The notes beneath the pieces were generated by a model. The model was not told the DNA's origin. It saw only the letters and a list, made by a program, of their open reading frames with translations, and made no database searches. A DNA stretch of 39,741 nt from Burkholderiales bacterium (GTDB lineage Bacteria; Pseudomonadota; Gammaproteobacteria; Burkholderiales; Burkholderiaceae_F). The position numbers and the translations under genes were made by a program. Location of the stretch: contig CP070661.1 in NCBI GenBank assembly GCA_020355165.1, positions 2,257,104-2,296,844 of the forward strand, in the 5' to 3' direction. Positions 33,186 to 39,741 of this stretch are shown piece after piece. Each line of letters starts with the position of its first letter. Within the stretch, counting starts at the first letter, position 1.

Positions 33186-34715
33186 ATGCCGGCGATCGTG
33201 CTGGCCACGCTGAACGCGCGCTACGCGCACGCCTCGCTCGGCCTGCGCTCGCTGCGCGCCAATCTCGGTGAGCTGCGTGACCAAGCCGAGGTCGTCGAGT
33301 TCGTCATCGGCGCCCGCGCCGAGGAGGTGGTCGAGCGGCTGCTGGCGCGCCGGCCGCGACTGGTCGGCTTCGGCGTCTACATCTGGAACGTCGAGCAGAC
33401 GACGCGCATCGTCGCGCTGCTGAAGACCGTGGCGCCGCAGGTGGCCGTCGTGCTCGGCGGACCGGAGGTCAGTCACGAGCTCGAGGCGCAGCCGATCTGC
33501 GCGCTGGCCGACTACGTGGTCACCGGCTGGGGTGAACTCACCTTTGCCGAGCTGGCCGGGCGGATCCTGCGCGGGGCGCCGCCGTCGACCAGGGTGCACG
33601 CCGGCGCGCAGCCGCCGCTGGCGCAGCTGGCCCTGCCGAGCGACGAGTTCACCGAGGAGGACGCGCGCCGCCGCAACGTCTATGTCGAAGCCTCGCGCGG
33701 CTGTCCGTTCAAGTGCGAGTTCTGCCTGAGCGCGCTCGACCGGACCGCGTGGCCGTTTCCGCTGGCGCCGCTGCTGCGCCATCTGGCGCGGCTGCACGAG
33801 CGCGGCGCGCGGCAGTTCCGCTTCGTCGACCGGACCTTCAACCTCAAGGTCGAGACCGCGCTGGCGATCCTGCGCTTCTTTCTCGAGCGCATCGAGGCCA
33901 GTCCGGCCGACCCGCCGTTCGCCCACTTCGAGCTGATCCCCGACCACCTGCCGGAAAGGCTGAAGGACGCCATCGCTTCCTTCCCGCCCGGCACGCTGCA
34001 ACTCGAGATCGGCATCCAGACCTTCAACGAGGAGGTGCAGCGGCTGATCTCGCGCCGGCAGGACAACGCCGCCGCCGAGACCAACCTGCGCTGGCTGCGC
34101 GAGCACTCGAATGCGCACCTGCACGTCGACCTGATCGCCGGCCTGCCGGGCGAGGACGTGGCGAGCTTCGCGCGCGGCTTCGACCGCCTGGTCGGCCTGC
34201 GGCCGCACGAGATCCAGGTCGGCATCCTCAAGCGGTTGCGCGGCGCGCCGATCGCGCGCCACACCGAGGCGTTCGGCCTGCGCTTCAACCCGCAGCCGCC
34301 CTACAACATCCTGGCGACCGACCGGATCGACTTCGCCACCATGCAGCGGCTCGCCCGCTTCGCCCGCTGCTGGGACCTGGTCGCCAACTCCGGTCGCTTC
34401 GCCCGCGCGCTGCCGCTGCTGCTGGGCGAGTCGCCGTTCGCCCGCTTCCTCGACTTCGCCGACGCGCTGCACGAGGCGACCGGGCGCACGCACGCCATCG
34501 CCAACGAGCGGCTGTACGAGCGGCTGCACGCCCACCTGCTGGCGCGCGGCGTCGCGCGATCGGAGGCGACCGAAGCGCTGGCCGCCGACTATCTGGCCAG
34601 CGGCGCGCGCGGCCGGCTTGGTTTCGTCGACATCGAGCCGAGACTGCGCGCCGGCCGCGCGGCGCCGGCGCTCGCCACGGCGCTGCCGCGCCAGCAGCGT
34701 CACCTGCGCCGGTGA
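33186..34715 (+). CDS. B12-binding-type radical SAM protein (DUF4080-like)
   Basis: This 509-residue protein has an N-terminal cobalamin-binding-like Rossmann domain (~1-130; VLGGPEVSHE, VVTGWGE). A radical SAM core follows whose cluster motif is RGCPFKCEFC (Cys173, Cys177, Cys180). The usual DxHxxG cobalamin signature is not visible. The C-terminal third matches the DUF4080-type extension by pattern. Substrate is unknown; family members modify diverse metabolites or lipids. The gene order gives no strong hint. Confidence 0.85.
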   Translation: MPAIVLATLNARYAHASLGLRSLRANLGELRDQAEVVEFVIGARAEEVVERLLARRPRLVGFGVYIWNVEQTTRIVALLKTVAPQVAVVLGGPEVSHELEAQPICALADYVVTGWGELTFAELAGRILRGAPPSTRVHAGAQPPLAQLALPSDEFTEEDARRRNVYVEASRGCPFKCEFCLSALDRTAWPFPLAPLLRHLARLHERGARQFRFVDRTFNLKVETALAILRFFLERIEASPADPPFAHFELIPDHLPERLKDAIASFPPGTLQLEIGIQTFNEEVQRLISRRQDNAAAETNLRWLREHSNAHLHVDLIAGLPGEDVASFARGFDRLVGLRPHEIQVGILKRLRGAPIARHTEAFGLRFNPQPPYNILATDRIDFATMQRLARFARCWDLVANSGRFARALPLLLGESPFARFLDFADALHEATGRTHAIANERLYERLHAHLLARGVARSEATEALAADYLASGARGRLGFVDIEPRLRAGRAAPALATALPRQQRHLRR

Positions 34716-34790
34716 CGGTCGGGCGCGCACACGCCGGCGTCCGTCGCACGGATATTGGCGCGGTCAGCGGCAGCAGCTAGCCTTGCGCGC

Positions 34791-35537
34791 ATGCTGTGGC
34801 GGACCCTCGACACCACTGCCATCGACATCGACACCGGCGTCGAGCCGGCGCTCGCCCGCGCCGTGGCCGACGCGCTGGCGGCGCACGCGGTGCCGCTGGT
34901 GAGGCGTCGCGACGGACGCGTCGAGCCGCTGGCTAGCGGCGTGTTCTATCGCGCTGGCCAGCGGTTGTGGCTGGTGACCTGCCGGCACGTTTTCGACGAC
35001 GGCGCGGTGCTCGGCGATACCGGCATCGCCTTGCCGGCCCTGGGTCGCGTGCGCTGGCTGTACGAGACCCGGGCGAGGCTGATCGTGCACCCGGAGCTGG
35101 ACCTGGCGGCGATCCTGGTCGGCGCCGGCGAACTCGAGCGCGACATCGGCCGTGCCTGGCGGGTGCTGCCGCTGGCGGACTTCGACGAGGCACCGCTGCA
35201 CGCGCTGGTGCTGGCCGCCTACCCGTACGCGCAGATGAGCCGCGTCGATGCCGTGCTGCACGCCCGCCCGGTGGTCGTCTTCGCGCGCTGCCTGCAGTCG
35301 GGCAGCGAGGTGCGGGCGAGCTACGCGCGCACCGCCACGCGCGCCGACGGCGTGCCGATCGATGCGCCGGCGCTTGACGGCGCCTCCGGCGCGACGCTGT
35401 GGGCGCTGCGCACGGTCACCGCCGACGGCCGCTACGTGCTGCAGCCGGCGGCGGTGCAGTTCGCGTTCAAGCACGACGCCTACATGCGCGGCGCCCCCTT
35501 CAGCGCGCTGCGCCAGCTGATGCAGTCGGCACATTGA
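34791..35537 (+). CDS. Trypsin-fold protein, predicted cytoplasmic serine protease
   Basis: This 248-residue protein has trypsin-like triad spacing: His66 in TCRHVF, Asp104 in ELDLAAI and Ser199 in LDGASGATLW. It has no signal peptide or PDZ domain, unlike HtrA/DegP. Ser is flanked by GASGA rather than GDSGG, a change also seen in divergent S1-like families. The start at 34791 has no clear ribosome site; a TTG at 34755 would add 12 residues. It is followed after 7 bases by an NTF2-like lipoprotein, hence probably co-transcribed. Targets are unknown. Confidence 0.75.
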   Translation: MLWRTLDTTAIDIDTGVEPALARAVADALAAHAVPLVRRRDGRVEPLASGVFYRAGQRLWLVTCRHVFDDGAVLGDTGIALPALGRVRWLYETRARLIVHPELDLAAILVGAGELERDIGRAWRVLPLADFDEAPLHALVLAAYPYAQMSRVDAVLHARPVVVFARCLQSGSEVRASYARTATRADGVPIDAPALDGASGATLWALRTVTADGRYVLQPAAVQFAFKHDAYMRGAPFSALRQLMQSAH

Positions 35538-35544
35538 GGCAGCG

Positions 35545-35982
35545 ATGGGAAGGTGGATGGTCCTGGTGGCAGCAATCGTCCTCATGGCTGCCTGCGCGCA
35601 CGTCGATTCCGGCACCGCGGCCGATGAGGTGATGCGGGCCGACCGCGACTTCGCGGCGCGCGCCGCCGCGGTCGGCCTGCAGCAGGCGTTCGTCGAGTAC
35701 GCCGCGCCCGACGCGGTGATCTTCCGCGCCGGGGTCGGTCCCATCCGCGGTCGGGCGGCGATCGGCGACTCGTTTGCCGGCACCGGCGCGGCGACACTCG
35801 CCTGGGCGCCGGAGGAGGCCGAAGTCGCGGCAAGCGGCGAGCTCGCCTACACCTGGGGCTGGTACACGTACAGCGCCGACGGCAAGTCGAGCACCGGCAA
35901 CTACGTGTCGATCTGGCGGCGGGTCGACGGCCGCTGGCAGTACGTGATCGACCTCGGCGTTGCGGCGCCGCGGCCGCGCTAG
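35545..35982 (+). CDS. NTF2-like (DUF4440) lipoprotein
   Basis: This 145-residue protein has a lipobox LMAAC (Cys17) and a mature cone-shaped NTF2/SnoaL-like domain (VMRADRDFAARAAAVG, AFVEYAAPDAVIF, WRRVDGRWQYVIDLG). DUF4440 proteins can be small-molecule binding or isomerase-like; no catalytic residues were recognised. It directly follows the trypsin-fold gene. Confidence 0.82.
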   Translation: MGRWMVLVAAIVLMAACAHVDSGTAADEVMRADRDFAARAAAVGLQQAFVEYAAPDAVIFRAGVGPIRGRAAIGDSFAGTGAATLAWAPEEAEVAASGELAYTWGWYTYSADGKSSTGNYVSIWRRVDGRWQYVIDLGVAAPRPR

Positions 35983-36066
35983 GCGCCGGCGCAGCGGCGC
36001 GTCAGCAGCCGCGATCGCGCGCCAGCGGCGCGCTCTTGCATCGCCTCGCCGCAGGAGGCTGCCGAC
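35983..36066. other. Convergent intergenic region with hairpin
   Basis: This 84-base gap between convergent genes holds a hairpin, GCGCGCC-AGC-GGCGCGC, at 36017-36033, followed by TCTT. It is at best a weak terminator because there is no T-run. Confidence 0.4.
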
Positions 36067-36648
36067 TCAGGCGTGGGCCCAGCGCGAGTACTTGGGCAGC
36101 GTCGCCTGCAGGAAGGTCATCTGGTCGGCGAGGATGCGCCGGTTGCTGAGGATGAAGCCCTCGTTGCGACACACCGCGTACGGCACGTACAGCAGCGGCA
36201 TGCGCGCCTCTTCCGGCTGGCGGTTGCCCTTGCGCGTGTTGCACGAGCGGCAGGCGGTGACGACGTTGGTCCACTCGTGCCGTCCGCCGCGCGACACCGG
36301 CTGGATGTGCTCGACCGTCAGTTCCGACTCGGCGCCCTGCTGGCCGCAGTAGCCGCAGATGTTGCGGTCGCGCGCGAACAGACGCTGCTTGGTCAGCCCG
36401 ACGTGGGCGTGGCCGGTCGGAATGCGATGCCGGCCGCGGATCATCACGATCGAACTGGCGATGAACTCGGAGCGGCGGCCGGTGCGCTCCTGGGTGCCGC
36501 CGGTCCACGAGAACAGGCTTTCACCGAGATCGGTCAGCACCTTGCCGGAGGCGTAGTAGCGGGCGGCGCGCATCATTCCGGCCCAGCGCACCGGTTGTCC
36601 GTGCGCGTCGATGACCAGGATCCGTGGCCCCGATTCGCCTGCGTACAT
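36067..36648 (-). CDS. HNH endonuclease family protein
   Basis: This 193-residue protein has a zinc-containing HNH domain: CGYC (Cys98, Cys101), VEHIQP with His114, Asn128 (WTNVVTACRSC) and Cys133/Cys136. A conserved N-terminal ~90 residues precedes it. Such stand-alone HNH proteins are frequent in proteobacterial chromosomes and are not necessarily mobile or defence elements. No partner genes of a restriction system are adjacent. It converges on the NTF2-like gene. Confidence 0.88.
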   Translation of the reverse strand: MYAGESGPRILVIDAHGQPVRWAGMMRAARYYASGKVLTDLGESLFSWTGGTQERTGRRSEFIASSIVMIRGRHRIPTGHAHVGLTKQRLFARDRNICGYCGQQGAESELTVEHIQPVSRGGRHEWTNVVTACRSCNTRKGNRQPEEARMPLLYVPYAVCRNEGFILSNRRILADQMTFLQATLPKYSRWAHA

Positions 36649-36712
36649 GCCGCAATAGTGCCACGCGGCGATCCCGTTTGCATGGCAGCCGCCGCCGGCG
36701 CGGCGGCCACGG

Positions 36713-36976
36713 TCAGCAGGCGCGCTGCCAGCGGGCCGCGGAGAAGTCGCTGAGCGTGCCGTCGTCGGCCAGCACGCGCAGCCGCGGCGGCGACTCGTCG
36801 CGGCTGATCAGCAGCCGGCCGCGCGCCGCGCCGTCGGCGGCGCGCACCGTGTCACCCTCGCGCAGGCCGCTGTCCGCAAGTTCGCGCCGCAGGGCCAGAA
36901 CGTCCCGCTCGTGGGCGATGCGGTCGAGCTTTTCCTGCAGCGACAGGGCCGGTCGGGTTGGCGGGTCTGAACTCAT
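36713..36976 (-). CDS. Small hypothetical charged protein
   Basis: The predicted 87 residues have an N-terminal helical part (LQEKLDRIAHERDVLALRRE) and a C-terminal beta-like part (GDTVRAADGAARGRLLIS). No signal peptide or known domain is seen. The frame has mixed composition consistent with coding, but expression is unproven. An in-frame ATG at 37057 would extend it by 27 less convincing residues across a palindrome. Confidence 0.5.
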   Translation of the reverse strand: MSSDPPTRPALSLQEKLDRIAHERDVLALRRELADSGLREGDTVRAADGAARGRLLISRDESPPRLRVLADDGTLSDFSAARWQRAC

Positions 36977-37028
36977 CGGGTGGACGGACAGGCTGCGCAA
37001 GTCTGGCGCCGCCGCTTGCCCGGCTGTA

Positions 37029-37044
37029 TCGGGACTTGTCCCGA
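37029..37044. promoter_or_regulatory. 16-base inverted repeat, candidate operator
   Basis: TCGGGACTTGTCCCGA has 7-base perfect arms separated by TT, too tight for a stable RNA hairpin, so a protein-binding dyad is the more likely reading. It sits ~55 bases upstream of the small charged-protein start at 36976 and 59 bases past the lipoprotein stop. Confidence 0.5.
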
Positions 37045-37102
37045 AAGGGAAAAGCACCAGCCTGCGGCCGGCGACGCCGTCGCGCAGGCGGTGCAGCGAT
37101 GT

Positions 37103-37606
37103 CTAGCGGCGAAAGCCGTCGCCGCCGAGGAAGCGCGGGTCAGGCCCGTTCTCGACCTTGCGCACGATGCCCTGCGGGTCGAAGTAGATGGCCATCTCCG
37201 AGTTCCACAGGTCGTTCTCCAGGTACGGGAACATCCAGCCGACGAGCCCGACCATCGGGAACGGCATGACGATCCGAGGCGGGCCGAACTCGCGCCGGAT
37301 GTCGGCCTGCGTGTCGACGCCGATGCGAACGCGCGCGAAGTTCTCGGCCGTCCTCACCTGGCGGACCTGGGCCACCCGTCCGGCCGCATCGAAGTCGACT
37401 GCCCACACTAACTGCTGCAGGCCGCCCAGCGGGTAGAGCCAGCGCTCGCCGGCGGCCAGCGGGTAGCGCTCGGCAGGCGCGCCCTGGCGCGCCTGTACCG
37501 CCGCGCGGTCGGCGCCCACCAGCGACTGGCCGGGCGTGGCGCAGCCGGCGAGGGCAGCGGCCACTGCGAATGGTGCCAGCAGCCAGCGAAGTCTAAAGTC
37601 CGACAT
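37103..37606 (-). CDS. BamE/SmpA-like predicted outer-membrane lipoprotein
   Basis: This 167-residue protein has a lipobox ALAGC (Cys22). Two helix-turn segments of BamE-like type (ADRAAVQARQGAP and TQADIRREFGPP) separate short beta-strands. A BamE-fold protein is likely. It differs in length from typical BamE (~110) by an inserted middle region with SEMAIYFDP. It diverges from the SRPBCC gene with only 23 bases between starts, so promoters must overlap the coding ends or 5' regions. Confidence 0.72.
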   Translation of the reverse strand: MSDFRLRWLLAPFAVAAALAGCATPGQSLVGADRAAVQARQGAPAERYPLAAGERWLYPLGGLQQLVWAVDFDAAGRVAQVRQVRTAENFARVRIGVDTQADIRREFGPPRIVMPFPMVGLVGWMFPYLENDLWNSEMAIYFDPQGIVRKVENGPDPRFLGGDGFRR

Positions 37607-37629
37607 TCCGGTCCTCGAGGGTCGCGCGG

Positions 37630-38160
37630 ATGAAATGGCTCAAGTGGTTGCTGATCGGCGTCGCCGCCGCGCTGCTGCTGTTCGCCGCCGTCGGCCTGGC
37701 CCTGCCGTCGCAGTTCCGCGTCGAGCGCAGCGTAGCGATTGCCGCACCGGCCGGGAAGGTCTACCCGTTGATCGCCGCGCCCGCCGAGTGGAAGCGCTGG
37801 TCGGCGTGGAATCTGCGCGACCCGAAGATGCGCATCGAATACGGCGGCCCGGCCAGCGGCGCCGGTGCCAGCTGGTCGTGGCGCAGCGAGACCGAGGGCA
37901 ACGGAACCATGGAGTTCACCGAGGCGGTGCCCGACACGCGGCTGGCCTACCGGCTGTCGTTCCCCGACTTCGGCATGCAATCGACCGGCGAGCTGCGCAT
38001 CGAGCCGCACGGCGGCGGCGTGCGCGTCAGCTGGAGCAACGAAGGCGAGATGGGCGCCAACCCGGTCAACCGCTGGTTCGGTCTGTTCATGGACCGGCTG
38101 GTCGGGCCGGATTTCGAAGCGGGTCTGAGCAACCTGAAGCGATTGGCGGAAGCGTCCTGA
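37630..38160 (+). CDS. Membrane-anchored SRPBCC (polyketide cyclase-like) protein
   Basis: This 176-residue protein has one N-terminal transmembrane helix (KWLLIGVAAALLLFAAVGLAL) followed by a START-like SRPBCC domain. Recognisable parts are VERSVAIAAPAGKVYPLI, AEWKRWSAWN, and GPDFEAGLSNLKRL at the end. It probably binds a hydrophobic molecule at the membrane; ligand is unknown. The MFS transporter gene starts 19 bases later and may be co-transcribed. Confidence 0.85.
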   Translation: MKWLKWLLIGVAAALLLFAAVGLALPSQFRVERSVAIAAPAGKVYPLIAAPAEWKRWSAWNLRDPKMRIEYGGPASGAGASWSWRSETEGNGTMEFTEAVPDTRLAYRLSFPDFGMQSTGELRIEPHGGGVRVSWSNEGEMGANPVNRWFGLFMDRLVGPDFEAGLSNLKRLAEAS

Positions 38161-38179
38161 GCCCGGGTCCCGGCCGGCA

Positions 38180-39370
38180 ATGAACCCCGCCGCCGCGGCG
38201 CTGCTGGCGACCACCGCCATCCAGACCGCCGCCGCCGCCGCCGTGCTGACGCTGCCGGCGGTGGCCCCGCTGGTGGCCGCCGACCTGCGCCTGCCGACGT
38301 CGCTGGTCGGCACCTATCTTTCGCTGGCCTACCTAGGCGCCGCCGCCTCGGCGCTGGTCGGCGGCGCCGCGGTGCTGCGCATCGGCGCCCTGCGGCTGTC
38401 GCAGGTGAGCCTGCTGGCCTGCGCGCTCGGCCTGCTGCTCGGCCTGGTGCCGGCGGTGGCGGTGGTGGCGCTGTCGGCGGTGGTGCTCGGCCTCGGCTAC
38501 GGACCGATCACGCCGGCGTCGAGCCACCTGCTGGCGCGAACCGCGTCGCCGGCGCGCATGGGCCTGACCTTCTCGATCAAGCAGACCGGCGTGCCGGCCG
38601 GCGCGGCGCTGGCCGGCCTCGCGGTGCCGCCGCTGGCGGTGGCTGCAGGCTGGCGGATCGCCGTGGCGGCGGTCGCCGTGCTGGCGCTGGTGATCACCGT
38701 TGCCGCGCAGCCGGTTCGCCGCCGACTCGACGGCGACCGCCAGCGCGAAGCGCGCTTCTCGCTCGCCCACTTCGCCGCAGCGCTGCGCCTGGTCGCCGCC
38801 ACTCCGGCACTGCGCACGATGGCTGCGGTGTCGTTCGTCTACGCCGGGCTGCAGATGTGCGTCTCCGGTTTCATCGTCGCCTACCTCGCCGAGGAGGTGG
38901 GCCTGGGTCTGGTCACGGCCGGCGTCGGCCTGACGGTGGCCAACGTGGCCGGCGTCGCGGCGCGCATCGGCTGGGGTGCGTTCGCCGACCGCGTGCTGTC
39001 GCCGCGCGCAACGCTGGCCATGCTCGGCGCCCTGATGGCGGCCGGCAGCGCCGTGACCGCGACCTTCTCGGCCGCCTGGCCGCTGCTGGCGATGCTCGTC
39101 GTGATCGCCGCGCTCGGCGCCACGGCGATCGGCTGGAATGGCGTGTACCTGGCCGAGGCGGCACGGGTCGCACCGGCCGGGCAGGCGGCGCTCGCCACCG
39201 GCGGCTGCCTGTTCTTCACCTACGTCGGCGTCGTCTGCTGCCCGTTCCTGTTCGGGCTGCTGCAGCGCGCGAGCGGCAGCTACGCGCTTTGCTTCGCCGC
39301 CGCGGCGGCCGCGTATGCGGGCGTTGCCGCCGCGCTCGCGCTGCGGCGTCCGGCGGCCAGCAGCGGCTGA
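38180..39370 (+). CDS. Major facilitator superfamily transporter
   Basis: This 396-residue membrane protein has about 12 predicted helices and no long soluble domain. A positively charged loop ARTASPARMGL lies in the first half, and RIGWGAFADRVLSPRAT lies in the second at the usual A-type motif position. Substrate cannot be inferred; the gene has no accompanying regulator. It follows the SRPBCC gene closely. Confidence 0.88.
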   Translation: MNPAAAALLATTAIQTAAAAAVLTLPAVAPLVAADLRLPTSLVGTYLSLAYLGAAASALVGGAAVLRIGALRLSQVSLLACALGLLLGLVPAVAVVALSAVVLGLGYGPITPASSHLLARTASPARMGLTFSIKQTGVPAGAALAGLAVPPLAVAAGWRIAVAAVAVLALVITVAAQPVRRRLDGDRQREARFSLAHFAAALRLVAATPALRTMAAVSFVYAGLQMCVSGFIVAYLAEEVGLGLVTAGVGLTVANVAGVAARIGWGAFADRVLSPRATLAMLGALMAAGSAVTATFSAAWPLLAMLVVIAALGATAIGWNGVYLAEAARVAPAGQAALATGGCLFFTYVGVVCCPFLFGLLQRASGSYALCFAAAAAAYAGVAAALALRRPAASSG

Positions 39371-39384
39371 GCCGGCGCGCGCGG

Positions 39385-39711
39385 TCAGGGCGCCTTGCGG
39401 ATCGAGGTGACGACCAGGTCGTCGCCCTTCTGCTCGACCGTGAACTTGACCTTGTCGCCCTCCTTCAGCTGGTCGGCCATCTTCGGGTCCTTCAGCTTGA
39501 ACGACATCGTCATCGGGCCCATGTTGACGCTCTTCAGCTCGCCGTGCTTCAGCACCACGGCTCCGCGCGCCCGGTCGATGCGGCGAATCTCGCCGTCGGC
39601 CAGCTCGCCGGCCGCGGTGGCGGCGGGCTTGGCGGCGCCCTGGCCGGCCTGCTGGGCCAGTGCCGGCACGGCAGCGAGGGCGAGCATGCTGACGAAAACG
39701 ATCTGCTTCAT
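39385..39711 (-). CDS. CusF-like periplasmic copper-binding protein
   Basis: This 108-residue protein has a signal peptide (MKQIVFVSMLALAAVPALA) and a CusF-type small beta-barrel. The metal-binding region carries His56 and the Met cluster MGPMTM (64-69). CusF's Trp at the Cu-ligating face is Met64 here, so the cation-pi contact is missing. CusF in E. coli escorts Cu(I)/Ag(I) to CusCBA, but no efflux genes are in view; they could lie beyond 39741. AGGAGT lies 8 bases before the ATG. It converges on the MFS gene. Confidence 0.85.
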   Translation of the reverse strand: MKQIVFVSMLALAAVPALAQQAGQGAAKPAATAAGELADGEIRRIDRARGAVVLKHGELKSVNMGPMTMSFKLKDPKMADQLKEGDKVKFTVEQKGDDLVVTSIRKAP

Positions 39712-39741
39712 GAGACGGACTCCTGGGGGTTGAGGAAAAAA

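Noticed and set aside
36067..36648. Homing endonuclease or restriction system around the HNH gene
   Set aside because: No intron, methyltransferase or flanking repeats; stand-alone HNH genes of this type are ordinary chromosomal genes.
1..39741. CRISPR array, insertion sequence, prophage or integrase
   Set aside because: No regularly spaced repeats, transposase, integrase or terminal inverted repeats were recognised.

Overview
This is a very GC-rich (about 70%) bacterial window with tightly packed genes, several of them overlapping by 4 bases. The 23S/5S rRNA sequence and the gene order fmdB - DUF502 - aspS - (hypothetical) - nudB point to a betaproteobacterium (Burkholderiales/Rhodocyclales grade). 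No insertion sequence, prophage, CRISPR array or tRNA gene was seen. The window reads as chromosomal core with accessory metabolic operons.

Layout. (1) 1-421: the 3' end of a 23S rRNA, a spacer, a 5S rRNA and a terminator. (2) 468-6619: a sarcosine/dimethylglycine dehydrogenase-like flavoprotein, a non-canonical EF-G paralogue, an RluF-like pseudouridine synthase and thioredoxin TrxC. (3) 6644-14043: a six-gene minus-strand operon in the order glutamine synthetase-like ligase, ketopantoate reductase-family protein, peptide-type solute-binding protein, Fe-dependent alcohol dehydrogenase, PuuD-like gamma-glutamyl hydrolase, aldehyde dehydrogenase. Ligase, alcohol oxidation, aldehyde oxidation and hydrolysis together suggest breakdown of an amino alcohol through gamma-glutamylated intermediates. 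(4) 14259-23739: fmdB, a DUF502 membrane protein, aspS (with residues typical of a non-discriminating AspRS), a protein with a degenerate zinc-peptidase-like region, nudB, a secreted SRPBCC protein, a lipoprotein, an EEP-fold phosphodiesterase, a ClsB-type cardiolipin synthase and a small secreted protein.

(5) 23807-32398: a cluster with an archaeal flavour. It holds a bifunctional FBP aldolase/phosphatase, an Lhr-type helicase with an apparent TTG start, a Lys/Ala-tailed SWIB protein, and a minus-strand operon of beta-CASP metallo-beta-lactamase, AMP/thymidine phosphorylase-type enzyme and archaeal-like PRPP synthetase. The last three could form an RNA/NMP salvage route to PRPP. (6) 32509-39711: lipoproteins, a B12-binding-type radical SAM protein, a cytoplasmic trypsin-fold protein, an NTF2-like lipoprotein, an HNH endonuclease, a small basic protein, a BamE-like lipoprotein, a membrane-anchored SRPBCC protein, an MFS transporter and a CusF-like copper-binding protein.

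The long antisense reading frames opposite most genes are by-products of the high GC content and are not annotated. No gene-free stretch exceeds about 300 bases; the larger gaps are described individually.
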